DNA of 64,000 nt. Origin: Amycolatopsis echigonensis. Its GTDB lineage: Bacteria; Actinomycetota; Actinomycetes; Mycobacteriales; Pseudonocardiaceae. The stretch is from the NCBI RefSeq assembly GCF_014174495.1, contig NZ_JACJHR010000018.1, forward strand, positions 62,001 to 126,000. Direction: 5' to 3'. Positions 48,471 through 56,161 of the stretch are shown here, piece after piece. The notes below the pieces were generated by a model, which did no database searches, had not been told where the DNA came from, and saw only the letters and a list, made by a program, of their open reading frames with translations. The number at the start of each line of letters is the position of its first letter. Position 1 is the first letter of the stretch. A program made the translations under genes and the position numbers.

Positions 48471-49214
48471 TCAGACTCCGGAGACCTGCTGAATCCAGTC
48501 CCGCCCGGCGGCGACGCTGCCGTAGGTCGTGGAGCTGGAGCGGTCGCTGGTCGAGCACACACCGACCTGGATGCCGTCGTCGACCATCGGGCCGCCCGAG
48601 TCGCCGCCGGCCACCGCGCCGTTCGGGGTGCTCGCCGTGATTGCCGGGCCGCCCGCGTTGTCGGTGTCCTGGGTGTCCGAGATGGTCACCACGGCCTGCT
48701 TCAGCACGCTTGACTGGTGATGGCCCTCGTCGGTGCTCTGCGTCGCGCCCCAGCCGTAGACGGTGGCGCTGTCGCCCTCTTGCGCGTCGGTGGAGCTGCT
48801 GGCGAGACGAGCGAACGTGCTGCCGCCGTCGGTGTCCAGCTTGATCAACGCCAGGTCGCCGCCGGAGTAGACGTAGGTGGAGGCGGCCTTGGCGTGCACG
48901 CCGCCGCTGGCGCTGTTGGAACCGATGTACAGGTCGATGTCGGTGAGGCGCTGCCCGTTGTTGTCGTACATGCAGTGCTTCGCGGTGAGGACCCACCGGC
49001 TGCCGATCAGCGTGCTGGTGCAGAAGAAGGTGTAGCCGTTCGCGTGGCCGTTAAACCGCGTGATGTAGCCGGGGTTCTGCGCGGTGCTGCCGCCGATGAT
49101 CGACGGCTGGGCGGCGGGTGCCGCCGGGCTCGCGGACGCCGGGGTCACGGCGAACGCGCCGAGCACCGCGCAGGAACCGGTCAGCACGGCGAAGGCCCGG
49201 GAGAGTGCGCGCAT
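48471..49214 (-). CDS. Secreted trypsin-like serine protease
   Basis: 247 residues. A signal peptide (AFAVLTGSCAVLGAFAVTPA) ends near residue 29. SIIGGSTAQNPGYITRF marks the mature S1 chain. The triad is visible as VLTAKHCMYD (His), GGDLALIKLD (Asp) and AGGDSGGPMVD (Ser). It is probably an exported chymotrypsin-fold endopeptidase. ATG 49214 is followed directly by the signal peptide; a longer frame upstream has no homology. It is divergent from a helix-turn-helix regulator. Confidence 0.93.
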   Translation of the reverse strand: MRALSRAFAVLTGSCAVLGAFAVTPASASPAAPAAQPSIIGGSTAQNPGYITRFNGHANGYTFFCTSTLIGSRWVLTAKHCMYDNNGQRLTDIDLYIGSNSASGGVHAKAASTYVYSGGDLALIKLDTDGGSTFARLASSSTDAQEGDSATVYGWGATQSTDEGHHQSSVLKQAVVTISDTQDTDNAGGPAITASTPNGAVAGGDSGGPMVDDGIQVGVCSTSDRSSSTTYGSVAAGRDWIQQVSGV

Positions 49215-49401
49215 GTCGCTCCTTGGGGAAAGCGGTTCCGATGGGGACGTTTTCGAACGTAAGCAGCGCGGTCGGGCGGCGGAATCCGCCGAACCGCCCG
49301 TGGCGGGCAAGCGGAGGCGACGCGACTTTCGGCGGGTTGCCAACCGGTGAACGGATGCCGACAATCCGTTGCGACGGGTCCGTTTTCCCAGGAGAGGCGA
49401 A

Positions 49402-50316
49402 ATGCGGTTGTTCGCCCCGGCTGCGGGCAGGGAGGTGCTGGTCCAGGCGCTGGCCGAGGGCCCGTTCGAACGCGCCCTGACCCTGGCGATCGAGCGCAGC
49501 GGCCTCGGCCTGGCGCGGCTGCGCGAACGGCTGGCGGCGTCCGGCGTGCCCGTCAGCACGACGACCCTCAGCTCGTGGCGCATGGGCCGCAGTCGTCCGG
49601 AACGGCCGGAATCGTTGCGGGCGCTGGCTTTGCTGGAATCGGTGCTGGACGTGCCGCCGGGTGCGCTGCGCGCGTTGCTGGACCAGCCGCGCACCGGGGC
49701 CCCGGCCCCTCGTGCGGCGCGATGGGACCGGTTGTGGGAGAACCGCAGCCTGCTTCCGATGGTGCTGAATTCGTTCGAGGACCCGTCACCGGAATCGGTC
49801 AGCGTGCACGAAACGCTGCACGTGGACGCCGGGGGACGGATGCGCAGTCTCCACGTGCGAGAGGTGCTGCGGGCGCGGGACGAACCGGCGTTCGCGCGCA
49901 TCGTGGCGCTGCGCGGGTACACGCCCGGGCGGTCGCCGGAGCTGGAGTCGGCGCGGTACTGCCGCCCCGGCTGCGTGCGGACGAGGCCGGAGCAAGCGTT
50001 CTCGGTGACTGAACTGGTGCTGGACCACCCGCTGGCTCCCGGCGAGACGGCGATCGTGGAGTACCGGTGCGCCTTCCGGGACGAGGAACCGGATTCGCGC
50101 TACGACCGGCGGTTCCGGCTGCCCGTCGCCGAACATCTGATGGAAGTGCGTTTCGATCCGGCGGCGCTGCCCGCGGAATGCGTGGCGTACCGGCAGGATT
50201 CGCTGACCGGGCCGGAGCTGGAGACCGCGGAAGTGCGGCTGCGGCCCGGCGAGCCCGCGCACGTGATCCGGACCGGGCAGGGGCCGGGAATTCACGGAAT
50301 GCGATGGCAGTGGTGA
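49402..50316 (+). CDS. Helix-turn-helix protein upstream of the gas vesicle operon
   Basis: 304 residues from ATG 49402 with AGGAGAGG 6 bp upstream. The N-terminal third looks like an XRE-type helix-turn-helix: FERALTLAIERSGLGLARLR, TTTLSSWRMGRSRPERPESL and ALALLESVLDVPPGALRALL. The C-terminal 190 residues are a beta-rich domain of unknown type (VHETLHVDAGGRMRSLHV, GETAIVEYRCAF). It is the gene next to the gvp operon and a candidate regulator of it or of the divergent protease. This link is only positional. Confidence 0.72.
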   Translation: MRLFAPAAGREVLVQALAEGPFERALTLAIERSGLGLARLRERLAASGVPVSTTTLSSWRMGRSRPERPESLRALALLESVLDVPPGALRALLDQPRTGAPAPRAARWDRLWENRSLLPMVLNSFEDPSPESVSVHETLHVDAGGRMRSLHVREVLRARDEPAFARIVALRGYTPGRSPELESARYCRPGCVRTRPEQAFSVTELVLDHPLAPGETAIVEYRCAFRDEEPDSRYDRRFRLPVAEHLMEVRFDPAALPAECVAYRQDSLTGPELETAEVRLRPGEPAHVIRTGQGPGIHGMRWQW

Positions 50317-50341
50317 ATCGGTGACCGTCCGCGATCCACTG

Positions 50342-50362
50342 AGGACACCGGCGGTGTGTCCT
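50342..50362 (+). terminator. Hairpin after the regulator gene
   Basis: AGGACAC (50342-50348) and GTGTCCT (50356-50362) form a 7-bp stem with a 7-nt loop, 26 bp after the stop. It could be a terminator or an operator for the downstream operon. Confidence 0.4.
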
Positions 50363-50498
50363 TCGTGGACGGAAAGGGTTTTTCGCCTGCGGCAGCGCGC
50401 TTCGCGCGCGATCGGCTACTGAGCGTTCGACATCTGTGCTGACTGGCGGGCAGCGCTGCGCTGTTCGGCCTAATTTCGATTTTCCTGGCGAGTAGCCA

Positions 50499-50523
50499 GT
50501 TTTGGCCGGGGCGGCCCGGGTAG
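50499..50523 (+). promoter_or_regulatory. SigB-like promoter of the gas vesicle operon
   Basis: GTTT (50499-50502), 15 bp and GGGTAG (50518-50523) match the stress-sigma pattern seen upstream of the clpC paralogue. It is 59 bp before gvpO. Confidence 0.5.
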
Positions 50524-50582
50524 CCGACACCACATGTTTCATCGGCCAGACGAAAGCGGACGCGAAGAGGGCCGGAGGCGCG

Positions 50583-50849
50583 ATGGCTGAGAACGGCCGG
50601 TCGCCCGCCGGGCTGATGCGCGACGCGCGTGCGGTGTTCGAGGAGCTGACCGAAAAGGACATCGAATCCGTGTCGGCGTTCACCAAGGACGGCGACGGAT
50701 GGAAGCTGCTGGTGGAAGTCCTTGAGCTGGAACGGGTCCCGGACACCACCAGCCTGATGGCCACGTACTGCGTGCGGGTCGACGGACAGGGCGGATTCCT
50801 CGGTTACGAGCAAGTCCGGCGGTACGCGCGCGGCCAGATCGACGTATGA
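50583..50849 (+). CDS. gvpO: Gas vesicle protein GvpO
   Basis: 88 residues with the GvpO core: [39 protein letters not shown] and [16 protein letters not shown]. GvpO is a soluble accessory protein required for vesicle formation in haloarchaea and heads the actinobacterial operon. The order that follows (A-F-G-Y-Z-J-L-S-K) matches the Streptomyces gvp cluster. The gvpA ribosome binding site follows at once. Confidence 0.93.
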   Translation: MAENGRSPAGLMRDARAVFEELTEKDIESVSAFTKDGDGWKLLVEVLELERVPDTTSLMATYCVRVDGQGGFLGYEQVRRYARGQIDV

Positions 50850-50869
50850 GGAAAGGAGAGGAGATTTCC

Positions 50870-51310
50870 ATGACCATGGCGACCGGACGGTCGGGGGCGA
50901 ACGGTCAGCCGCAACGCGGACCGGGCACCGGAAACCTTTACGACGTCCTCGAACTGATCCTGGACAAGGGTCTTGTCATCGACGCGTTCGTGCGGGTTTC
51001 GCTGGTGGGCATCGAATTGCTCACGGTAGACGCACGGATCGTCGTGGCCAGTGTGGACACTTACCTGCGGTTCGCGCAGGCGTGCAACCGGTTGGACCTC
51101 ACGCGCTCGTCGAGTGCCACGACGCTGCCCGATCTGGTGGGCGACGTGAGCGAGAAAGGCGCGAAAGGAAAATCCAAAGGCGCGCTGAGCGGTGCGGTCG
51201 AGACGTTCGCCGAGCAGTTCCAGAAGTCCAGCGACAAGGACGACGACGGCGAGGCTGAGGAACGGCCGCGCAGCCGCAGCCGCCGCAGCACCGCGAGGAC
51301 GAGCGGATGA
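50870..51310 (+). CDS. gvpA: Gas vesicle structural protein GvpA
   Basis: 146 residues. The shell domain spans about 28-85: [40 protein letters not shown] and [10 protein letters not shown]. The C-terminal 60 residues are an added Lys/Ser/Asp-rich tail ([20 protein letters not shown]), absent from short cyanobacterial GvpA but usual in actinobacteria. ATG 50870 is chosen because GGAGAGGAG is 7 bp upstream; an ATG at 50846 overlaps the gvpO stop. It is the main shell component. The stop overlaps gvpF (ATGA). Confidence 0.93.
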   Translation: MTMATGRSGANGQPQRGPGTGNLYDVLELILDKGLVIDAFVRVSLVGIELLTVDARIVVASVDTYLRFAQACNRLDLTRSSSATTLPDLVGDVSEKGAKGKSKGALSGAVETFAEQFQKSSDKDDDGEAEERPRSRSRRSTARTSG

Positions 51311-52035
51311 GCACTTATCTCTACGGCATCACGTTCGCCGACCATCCCGCCGAAGTGGGCGGCCTGCGCGGCGTCGGACCGTCGCCTGCTCCGGCGCGGG
51401 TGGTGCGGGCCGGAGACAAACTCAGCGCGGTGGTCGGCGACGTCGAGGGCGAGTTGCGGGCAAAGCGCCGAGATTTGCTTGCCCACCAAGAGATCCTGCA
51501 GGCGTTGTGCGAAGAAGGGCCGACCTTGCCGATGCGCTTCGGTATCGTCGCGGACGACGATACCGCTGTGGCGGAGGAGATCGCGGCCAAAGCCGACGTG
51601 TACACGGCGGCTCTGCAACGGGTTCGCGGGCACGCGGAGATGAACGTCAAAGTCGCGCACCGGGAAGAGGCCGTCCTGGGCCAGATCCTCGCCGACGACG
51701 AGGAAATCCGGAACTTGGCCGCGAGCTTGCGGGAGGACGCCGGACGCGGCGAAGCGGAGCAGGTCCGGTTCGGCGAACTGGTCGCCGGCCGGCTGGAGGA
51801 GCGGGAAAGCGAGGACGCCGACGCGGTTCTCCGCTATCTGCTTCCGCTGGCGTCCGAGCATGAGCCGGGACCGCGAGTCGATGGCTGCTTTTTCAACTGC
51901 TCATTCCTGGTGCCCCACGAGAAAACGGAGGAATTCCAGGACGCGGTGCAGCGGTTGGCGACGCTGGTCGAGGAGGTGGCGGAAGTCCGCGCGCAGGGAC
52001 CGCTGCCGCCCTACAGTTTCACCGAGGATCAGTAA
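51307..52035 (+). CDS. gvpF: Gas vesicle protein GvpF
   Basis: 242 residues of the GvpL/GvpF family. [19 protein letters not shown] is the typical start. [18 protein letters not shown] lies in the first domain. [36 protein letters not shown] and the closing [10 protein letters not shown] lie in the second. These proteins act in assembly, probably as GvpA chaperones. It overlaps gvpA by ATGA and gvpG by TAATG, so it is tightly co-translated. Confidence 0.93.
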   Translation: MSTYLYGITFADHPAEVGGLRGVGPSPAPARVVRAGDKLSAVVGDVEGELRAKRRDLLAHQEILQALCEEGPTLPMRFGIVADDDTAVAEEIAAKADVYTAALQRVRGHAEMNVKVAHREEAVLGQILADDEEIRNLAASLREDAGRGEAEQVRFGELVAGRLEERESEDADAVLRYLLPLASEHEPGPRVDGCFFNCSFLVPHEKTEEFQDAVQRLATLVEEVAEVRAQGPLPPYSFTEDQ

Positions 52036-52271
52036 TGGGCCTGCTCGGCGAGGTTCTCCTGCTTCCGCTCGCGCCGGTGCGGGGAGCCGCCTGGGTGACC
52101 GGACAGCTCATCGACGCCGCCGAGCAGGAACGGATCGCGCAGCTGAGGAGGGAACTGGTTTCCCTGGAAAGGGAGCTGGTGGCCGGCGGCATCACCGAGG
52201 AGGAGTTCGACCGCAGAGAGGACGAAATACTCGATCTGCTCGAAGAATTCGACCGGGGGGTTGCCGGATGA
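52035..52271 (+). CDS. gvpG: Gas vesicle protein GvpG
   Basis: 78 residues. [20 protein letters not shown] is the hydrophobic amphipathic N-terminus of GvpG. A long coiled-coil-like helix follows (AEQERIAQLRRELVSLEREL) and then EEEFDRREDEILDLLEEFD. GvpG is an assembly accessory that works with GvpF and GvpA. Start overlaps the gvpF stop (TAATG). Confidence 0.92.
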   Translation: MGLLGEVLLLPLAPVRGAAWVTGQLIDAAEQERIAQLRRELVSLERELVAGGITEEEFDRREDEILDLLEEFDRGVAG

Positions 52272-52284
52272 ACGGAGCGAACAG

Positions 52285-52887
52285 ATGACACCGGGAATGA
52301 AGATCGCGACCGCCGTGGTCGGCGGTTACGTGCTCGGGAGACGGAAGAAAGCCAAACTGGCCATCACCATGGGTGCGTGGCTCATCGGGAAGAAGCTGAA
52401 CCTGGACCCGAAGAAGTTGCTGTCGGACGTGACGCACGAACTGGCTTCGTCGCCCGAACTGGCCGGGGTCCGCGATCAGGTGCGGGACGAGGTGCTGGGC
52501 GCGGGCAAGACCCTGGCCGCGGACATCCTGACGCATCAGGCGGGACGGCTGGCCGGTTCGCTGCAGGAGCGCACCGACACTCTGCGGGACAAGGCCGCTG
52601 GTCTTCCGGCGGCGCTCACCGGCCGGGACGAAGACTCTGACGACTCGGACGAGCCCGAGGACGTGGACGAGAGCGACGACAACGAGGACGGCGGTGCGGA
52701 AGAAAGCGAATCCCGGCCCCGTGCCCGCAAACGTCCGGCGAAACCGCGCAGCGCGGCGCAAAAGGAAAGCAAGCCCGCGCGCAAGACGTCCGGTGGTTCG
52801 TCGAGTTCGACCTCTCGGAAACGGGCTTCCTCGGGAGGCCGTACGCAGAAGCGTTCCTCGGGTGCTTCGGGGGTGAACCGTGGCTGA
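52285..52887 (+). CDS. gvpY: Gas vesicle-associated protein GvpY-like, basic tail
   Basis: 200 residues, placed where Streptomyces gvpY lies. MTPGMKIATAVVGGYVLGRR contains a short Gly-rich hydrophobic segment, followed by KAKLAITMGAWLIGKKLNLD. The middle is helical (LAADILTHQAGRLAGSLQ). After residue 110 an acidic run (EDSDDSDEPEDVDESDD) gives way to a strongly basic Ser/Lys/Arg tail to the end. Function is unknown. Assignment rests on order and size. The 3' end overlaps gvpZ by 8 bp. Confidence 0.78.
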   Translation: MTPGMKIATAVVGGYVLGRRKKAKLAITMGAWLIGKKLNLDPKKLLSDVTHELASSPELAGVRDQVRDEVLGAGKTLAADILTHQAGRLAGSLQERTDTLRDKAAGLPAALTGRDEDSDDSDEPEDVDESDDNEDGGAEESESRPRARKRPAKPRSAAQKESKPARKTSGGSSSSTSRKRASSGGRTQKRSSGASGVNRG

Positions 52888-53917
52888 ATCCCGTTCTGAC
52901 AACGACGAACTCGGTCCCTTGGCGAAGCTTCGGGAACTGGCCTCGCGCAATCCCGCGACAGAGCAGCTGCTGCACGCCGGCGAGGAGTACGCGCAAGCGA
53001 AAGCCGAACACGTGATGTCCTCGGCGGGCAGCAAACTCGGGGAGGCGTCCCGGCGGCTGGCCGACGCGGGCGGCAGCGGCTCGGTGAAGGGATTGTTCAG
53101 CACCGGCGAAAAACTCGCCGAAGGGAAGTCGCCGGTCAAATCGGTGGTCGAGGCCGGCGGCAAAGCGCTCAAGAACTCGGTTTCAGGTCTGTTCGGCAAG
53201 CGCGGCAAGGGTTCCGGCGGCAAGAAGATCATCAACATCGTCGAGGACATCGACGTCGGTGTGCCGGTTCGCGAGGCCTATGACCAGTGGACCGAATTCC
53301 AGAAGTTCAGCAGTTTCGCCAAGGGCGTCACGAGCGCCGAGCAGACCGACGAGACCACTTCGCAGTGGCGGTTCAAGGTCTTCTGGTCGAACCGCTCGAT
53401 GAAGGCCACGGTCACCGAACAGATTCCGGACGAACGGATCGCGTGGACCACCGAGGGGGCCAAGGGCACCATCAAAGGCGTGGTCACCTTCCACGAGCTC
53501 GCTCCGAGCCTGACGAAGGTGCTGCTGGTCATCGAGTACTACCCGTCCGGGCTGTTCGAGAAGACCGGCAACATCTGGCGGGCCCAGGGCCGCCGGGCGC
53601 GGCTGGACCTCAAGCATTTCCGCCGGTTCATCATGATGGCCGGGGAGGCCTCGGGCGACGGCTGGCGCGGCGAGATCCGCGACGGCGAGGTCGTGCGCAC
53701 CCCGGAACAGGTGCGCGAAGACGAAGAGGGCGGGGAGGAACGGCGCGAGGAAGACACCGACACCGACGAGTCCGACGAGCCCGAGGACGAGGATTTCCCC
53801 GAGGAAGACGAGGACGAAGAGGACTTCGACGAGGACGAAGACGAGGAAGACGAAGAGGAAGACGACGAACCTGAGGACGAACGTCCCCGGGGCCGCCGGG
53901 CCGTTTCGGCGCGGTGA
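52880..53917 (+). CDS. gvpZ: Gas vesicle-associated SRPBCC protein GvpZ-like, acidic tail
   Basis: 345 residues from GTG 52880. Residues 1-120 are helical with Gly/Lys segments. An SRPBCC (cyclase/dehydrase-like) domain starts at IINIVEDIDVGVPVREAYDQ and includes WTEFQKFSSFAKGVTSAEQ and WRFKVFWSNRSMKATVTEQI. The last 70 residues are almost entirely Asp and Glu before RPRGRRAVSAR. Position matches Streptomyces gvpZ. The SRPBCC pocket implies a hydrophobic ligand. The acidic tail is opposite in charge to the GvpY tail, which suggests contact. Confidence 0.8.
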   Translation: MAESRSDNDELGPLAKLRELASRNPATEQLLHAGEEYAQAKAEHVMSSAGSKLGEASRRLADAGGSGSVKGLFSTGEKLAEGKSPVKSVVEAGGKALKNSVSGLFGKRGKGSGGKKIINIVEDIDVGVPVREAYDQWTEFQKFSSFAKGVTSAEQTDETTSQWRFKVFWSNRSMKATVTEQIPDERIAWTTEGAKGTIKGVVTFHELAPSLTKVLLVIEYYPSGLFEKTGNIWRAQGRRARLDLKHFRRFIMMAGEASGDGWRGEIRDGEVVRTPEQVREDEEGGEERREEDTDTDESDEPEDEDFPEEDEDEEDFDEDEDEEDEEEDDEPEDERPRGRRAVSAR

Positions 53918-53931
53918 CGAGGAGGCAGCAG

Positions 53932-54270
53932 ATGAGCGAGTCCAGCCTGACCGCCGGAAGACCGCTCGGCGTGTCCCGCCCGGCGGGTTCCGGCGGCGGT
54001 GCGAACCTCGCCGACATCCTGGAACGGGTGCTGGACAAGGGCATCGTGATCGCCGGGGACATCCAGGTCAACCTGCTCGACATCGAGCTGCTGACCATCA
54101 AGGTCCGATTGCTGGTCGCGTCGGTCGAACGGGCCAAGGAAATGGGCATCGACTGGTGGGAGCACGATCCGTCGCTGACGTCGGACTCGCGGCGCCAGGA
54201 TCTGCTGGAGGAGAACGAACGACTGCGCGCGCAACTCGAACTCGCGCGGGGAGAGCGAGCGGAACAGTGA
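53932..54270 (+). CDS. gvpJ: Gas vesicle protein GvpJ
   Basis: 112 residues, GvpA/J/M family. The shell-like core is NLADILERVLDKGIVIAGDI, QVNLLDIELLTIKVRLLVAS and VERAKEMGIDWWEHDPSL. The WWEHDP ending is characteristic of GvpJ rather than GvpA. A short coiled-coil tail follows (LLEENERLRAQLELARGERA). GvpJ is a minor component thought to help nucleate or cap the vesicle. ATG 53932 follows GAGGAGG by 7 bp. The stop overlaps gvpL (GTGA). Confidence 0.93.
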   Translation: MSESSLTAGRPLGVSRPAGSGGGANLADILERVLDKGIVIAGDIQVNLLDIELLTIKVRLLVASVERAKEMGIDWWEHDPSLTSDSRRQDLLEENERLRAQLELARGERAEQ

Positions 54271-55019
54271 GCTGGTATTGCTACGCGGTCGCCGAATCCG
54301 CGGCGGAAAACCCGGCCGCGGGCATTTCCGGGCTCCGTGACCGCCCGGTCTCCGCGGTGTCCGGGGCTGGGCTGACCGCGCTGGTCAGTCCGGTCCCGGA
54401 CGAGGAGTTCGGCGAGGCCGCGCTGCGGGAAAACCTGGAAAACCTTCCCTGGCTGGAGGAAATCGCCCGCGCGCACAACGCCGTGGTGGACGAGGCGAGC
54501 CGCCGGACGGGAGTGTTGCCGTTGCGGATGGCGACGATCTACCGGGACGAGCATCGGGTACGGGAAATGCTCGATGACCATGCGGCGCAATTTTCGGAGG
54601 CCTTGCGCCGGGTCCGGGATCACGCCGAATGGGGTGTCAAAGTCTTCGCCTCGCTCGGCGGTTCCCCCGCACCGGAGACGCCTGCCGAAGCACCCGCCGA
54701 CGGACGTTCCTACTTGCGGCAACGGCTCCGGCAACGCCAGACGAGGGACGCTCGGACGAACGAAGCGGTCGGGGTCGCCGAGCGAATCGAGCGAGAACTC
54801 GCGGAGTTGTCCGCGGATGTCCACCGGCACCGAAACCAGGACCCGGCCCTGACCGGCCGCGCCGACAGCAACATCCTCAACCTGGCCTGTTTGGTGCCCG
54901 ACACCGGCCGGGAGCGCTTTTTGGCCGAGCTCGCGCGCCTGCGGCAATCGGGCGTGGCCGGAATCGAGGTCGAGGTCACCGGTCCGTGGGCCCCGTACTC
55001 CTTCGCGGGGATCTCGTGA
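54267..55019 (+). CDS. gvpL: Gas vesicle protein GvpL
   Basis: 250 residues, second GvpL/GvpF family member. It starts VSWYCYAVAESAAENPAAGI. RAHNAVVDEASRRTGVLPLR and ATIYRDEHRVREML lie in the first domain. ILNLACLVPDTGRERFLAE and EVTGPWAPYSFAGIS lie in the second. The linker around residues 135-150 is Pro-rich (SPAPETPAEAPADGR). GTG 54267 overlaps gvpJ, and the stop overlaps gvpS (GTGA). It probably acts in assembly alongside GvpF. Confidence 0.92.
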   Translation: MSWYCYAVAESAAENPAAGISGLRDRPVSAVSGAGLTALVSPVPDEEFGEAALRENLENLPWLEEIARAHNAVVDEASRRTGVLPLRMATIYRDEHRVREMLDDHAAQFSEALRRVRDHAEWGVKVFASLGGSPAPETPAEAPADGRSYLRQRLRQRQTRDARTNEAVGVAERIERELAELSADVHRHRNQDPALTGRADSNILNLACLVPDTGRERFLAELARLRQSGVAGIEVEVTGPWAPYSFAGIS

Positions 55020-55198
55020 CTGCCGCGGTGGAGCACACCGACCGGCTCGCCCTGGTCGACCTGCTGGACCGGCTGCTCGCCGGTGGCGTGGTGCTCACCG
55101 GAGACCTGGTGCTGTCGGTCGCCGAGGTCGACCTGGTGCACATTTCCCTGCGTGCGCTGATCACCTCGGTCCGCGAAGACCGCCCGGTGCCCTGGTGA
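55016..55198 (+). CDS. gvpS: Gas vesicle protein GvpS
   Basis: 60 residues, a minimal GvpA/J/M-type protein: LALVDLLDRLLAGGVVLTGD followed by LVLSVAEVDLVHISLRALIT. Its position between gvpL and gvpK matches Streptomyces gvpS. It lacks any tail and is probably a minor shell component. GTG start overlaps gvpL, and its stop overlaps the next frame (GTGA). Confidence 0.9.
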   Translation: MTAAVEHTDRLALVDLLDRLLAGGVVLTGDLVLSVAEVDLVHISLRALITSVREDRPVPW

Positions 55199-55209
55199 AA
55201 GGAGCGACG

Positions 55210-55506
55210 ATGCACGAGGCCGAACGCCTCCTCGGAGCGTTGCCCGCCCGCCTGGAGACAGACGCGGACTCGGTGGAACGCGACCTGATGAAGCTGGTCC
55301 TGACCATCATCGAACTGCTCCGGCAGCTGATGGAACGCCAGGCCTTGCGTCGCGTCGAGGAAGGCGGGCTGACCGAGGAGCAGGAGGAACGTCTCGGGCT
55401 CACCCTGATGCTGCTCGAAGAACGACTGGCCGAACTTCGCGACCGGTACGACCTTTCCGCCGCGGATTTGAACCTCGACCTCGGTCCCTTGGGGACGCTG
55501 TTGTGA
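55210..55506 (+). CDS. gvpK: Gas vesicle protein GvpK
   Basis: 98 residues. The GvpK signature is clear: DADSVERDLMKLVLTIIELL, RQLMERQALRRVEEGGLTEE and ERLGLTLMLLEERLAELRD. It is a helical accessory protein needed for growth of the vesicle. ATG 55210 is chosen since AAAGGAG lies 5 bp upstream; a GTG at 55195 overlaps the gvpS stop and is possible. It is the last gene of the operon. Confidence 0.92.
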   Translation: MHEAERLLGALPARLETDADSVERDLMKLVLTIIELLRQLMERQALRRVEEGGLTEEQEERLGLTLMLLEERLAELRDRYDLSAADLNLDLGPLGTLL

Positions 55507-55603
55507 CCAGCGAAGGAAAGGACGAGCTGTTCGCCGCCGGATCGGCACCCGCCTCGTGACCAGGCGGAAGTTTGGGGCCGGGACGAGCGGGTATGGCGGC
55601 CGT

Positions 55604-56161
55604 ATGGGACCGGGCGAGACGGAAACGAGGGCGAGGCCGGACACCGCCGGTGCGGCCCGGACGATCGCGCTGCGGGTCGACGGGACCGAACACCGGCTGA
55701 CCGTGGATCCGCGCCGCACCCTGCTGGACCTGCTGCGGGAGCAGCTCGGCGAGTACAGCGCCAAGAAGGGCTGCGACCACGGCCAGTGCGGGGCGTGCAC
55801 AGTCCTGCTCGACGGTCGCAGAGTGCTGTCCTGCCTGACGCTCGCGCTGTCCTGCGACGGAACCGAAGTGACTACAGCCGCCGGTCTGGCGGAGGACGGC
55901 GAGCTGCATTCGCTGCAGCGATCCTTTGTGGAGCACGACGCGTTTCAATGCGGCTATTGCACGCCGGGCCAGGTCTGTTCGGCGGCCGGGTTGCTGGCCG
56001 AGTTCGGCGACGGCGCGCCCAGCCACGTCACCAAGCCCGTCACCGAATCTCCGAAGTGGACTGACGGGGAGATTTCCGAGCGGATGAGCGGGAACCTCTG
56101 CCGTTGCGGCGCCTACGCGGGGATCGTCGCGGCGGTCCGCGAGGCGGGAGAACAGCGATGA
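55604..56161 (+). CDS. Aldehyde oxidoreductase 2Fe-2S subunit (PaoA-like)
   Basis: 185 residues from ATG 55604; GTG 55556 would add 16 unconserved residues. The first [2Fe-2S] cluster is bound by KKGCDHGQCGACTVLLDG. The second is bound by CGYCTPGQVCSA and CRCGAYAGIVAAVREA. This is the small iron-sulfur subunit of a xanthine oxidase-family molybdoenzyme. The next two genes overlap by ATGA and encode the FAD and molybdenum subunits. There is no obvious ribosome binding site. PaoABC of E. coli oxidises aromatic aldehydes in the periplasm; no Tat signal is visible here. Confidence 0.9.
   Translation: MGPGETETRARPDTAGAARTIALRVDGTEHRLTVDPRRTLLDLLREQLGEYSAKKGCDHGQCGACTVLLDGRRVLSCLTLALSCDGTEVTTAAGLAEDGELHSLQRSFVEHDAFQCGYCTPGQVCSAAGLLAEFGDGAPSHVTKPVTESPKWTDGEISERMSGNLCRCGAYAGIVAAVREAGEQR

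Noticed and set aside
48471..49922. Upstream extension of the protease frame to 483 codons
   Set aside because: The true start at 49214 is followed at once by a signal peptide. The extension is antisense to the regulator gene.
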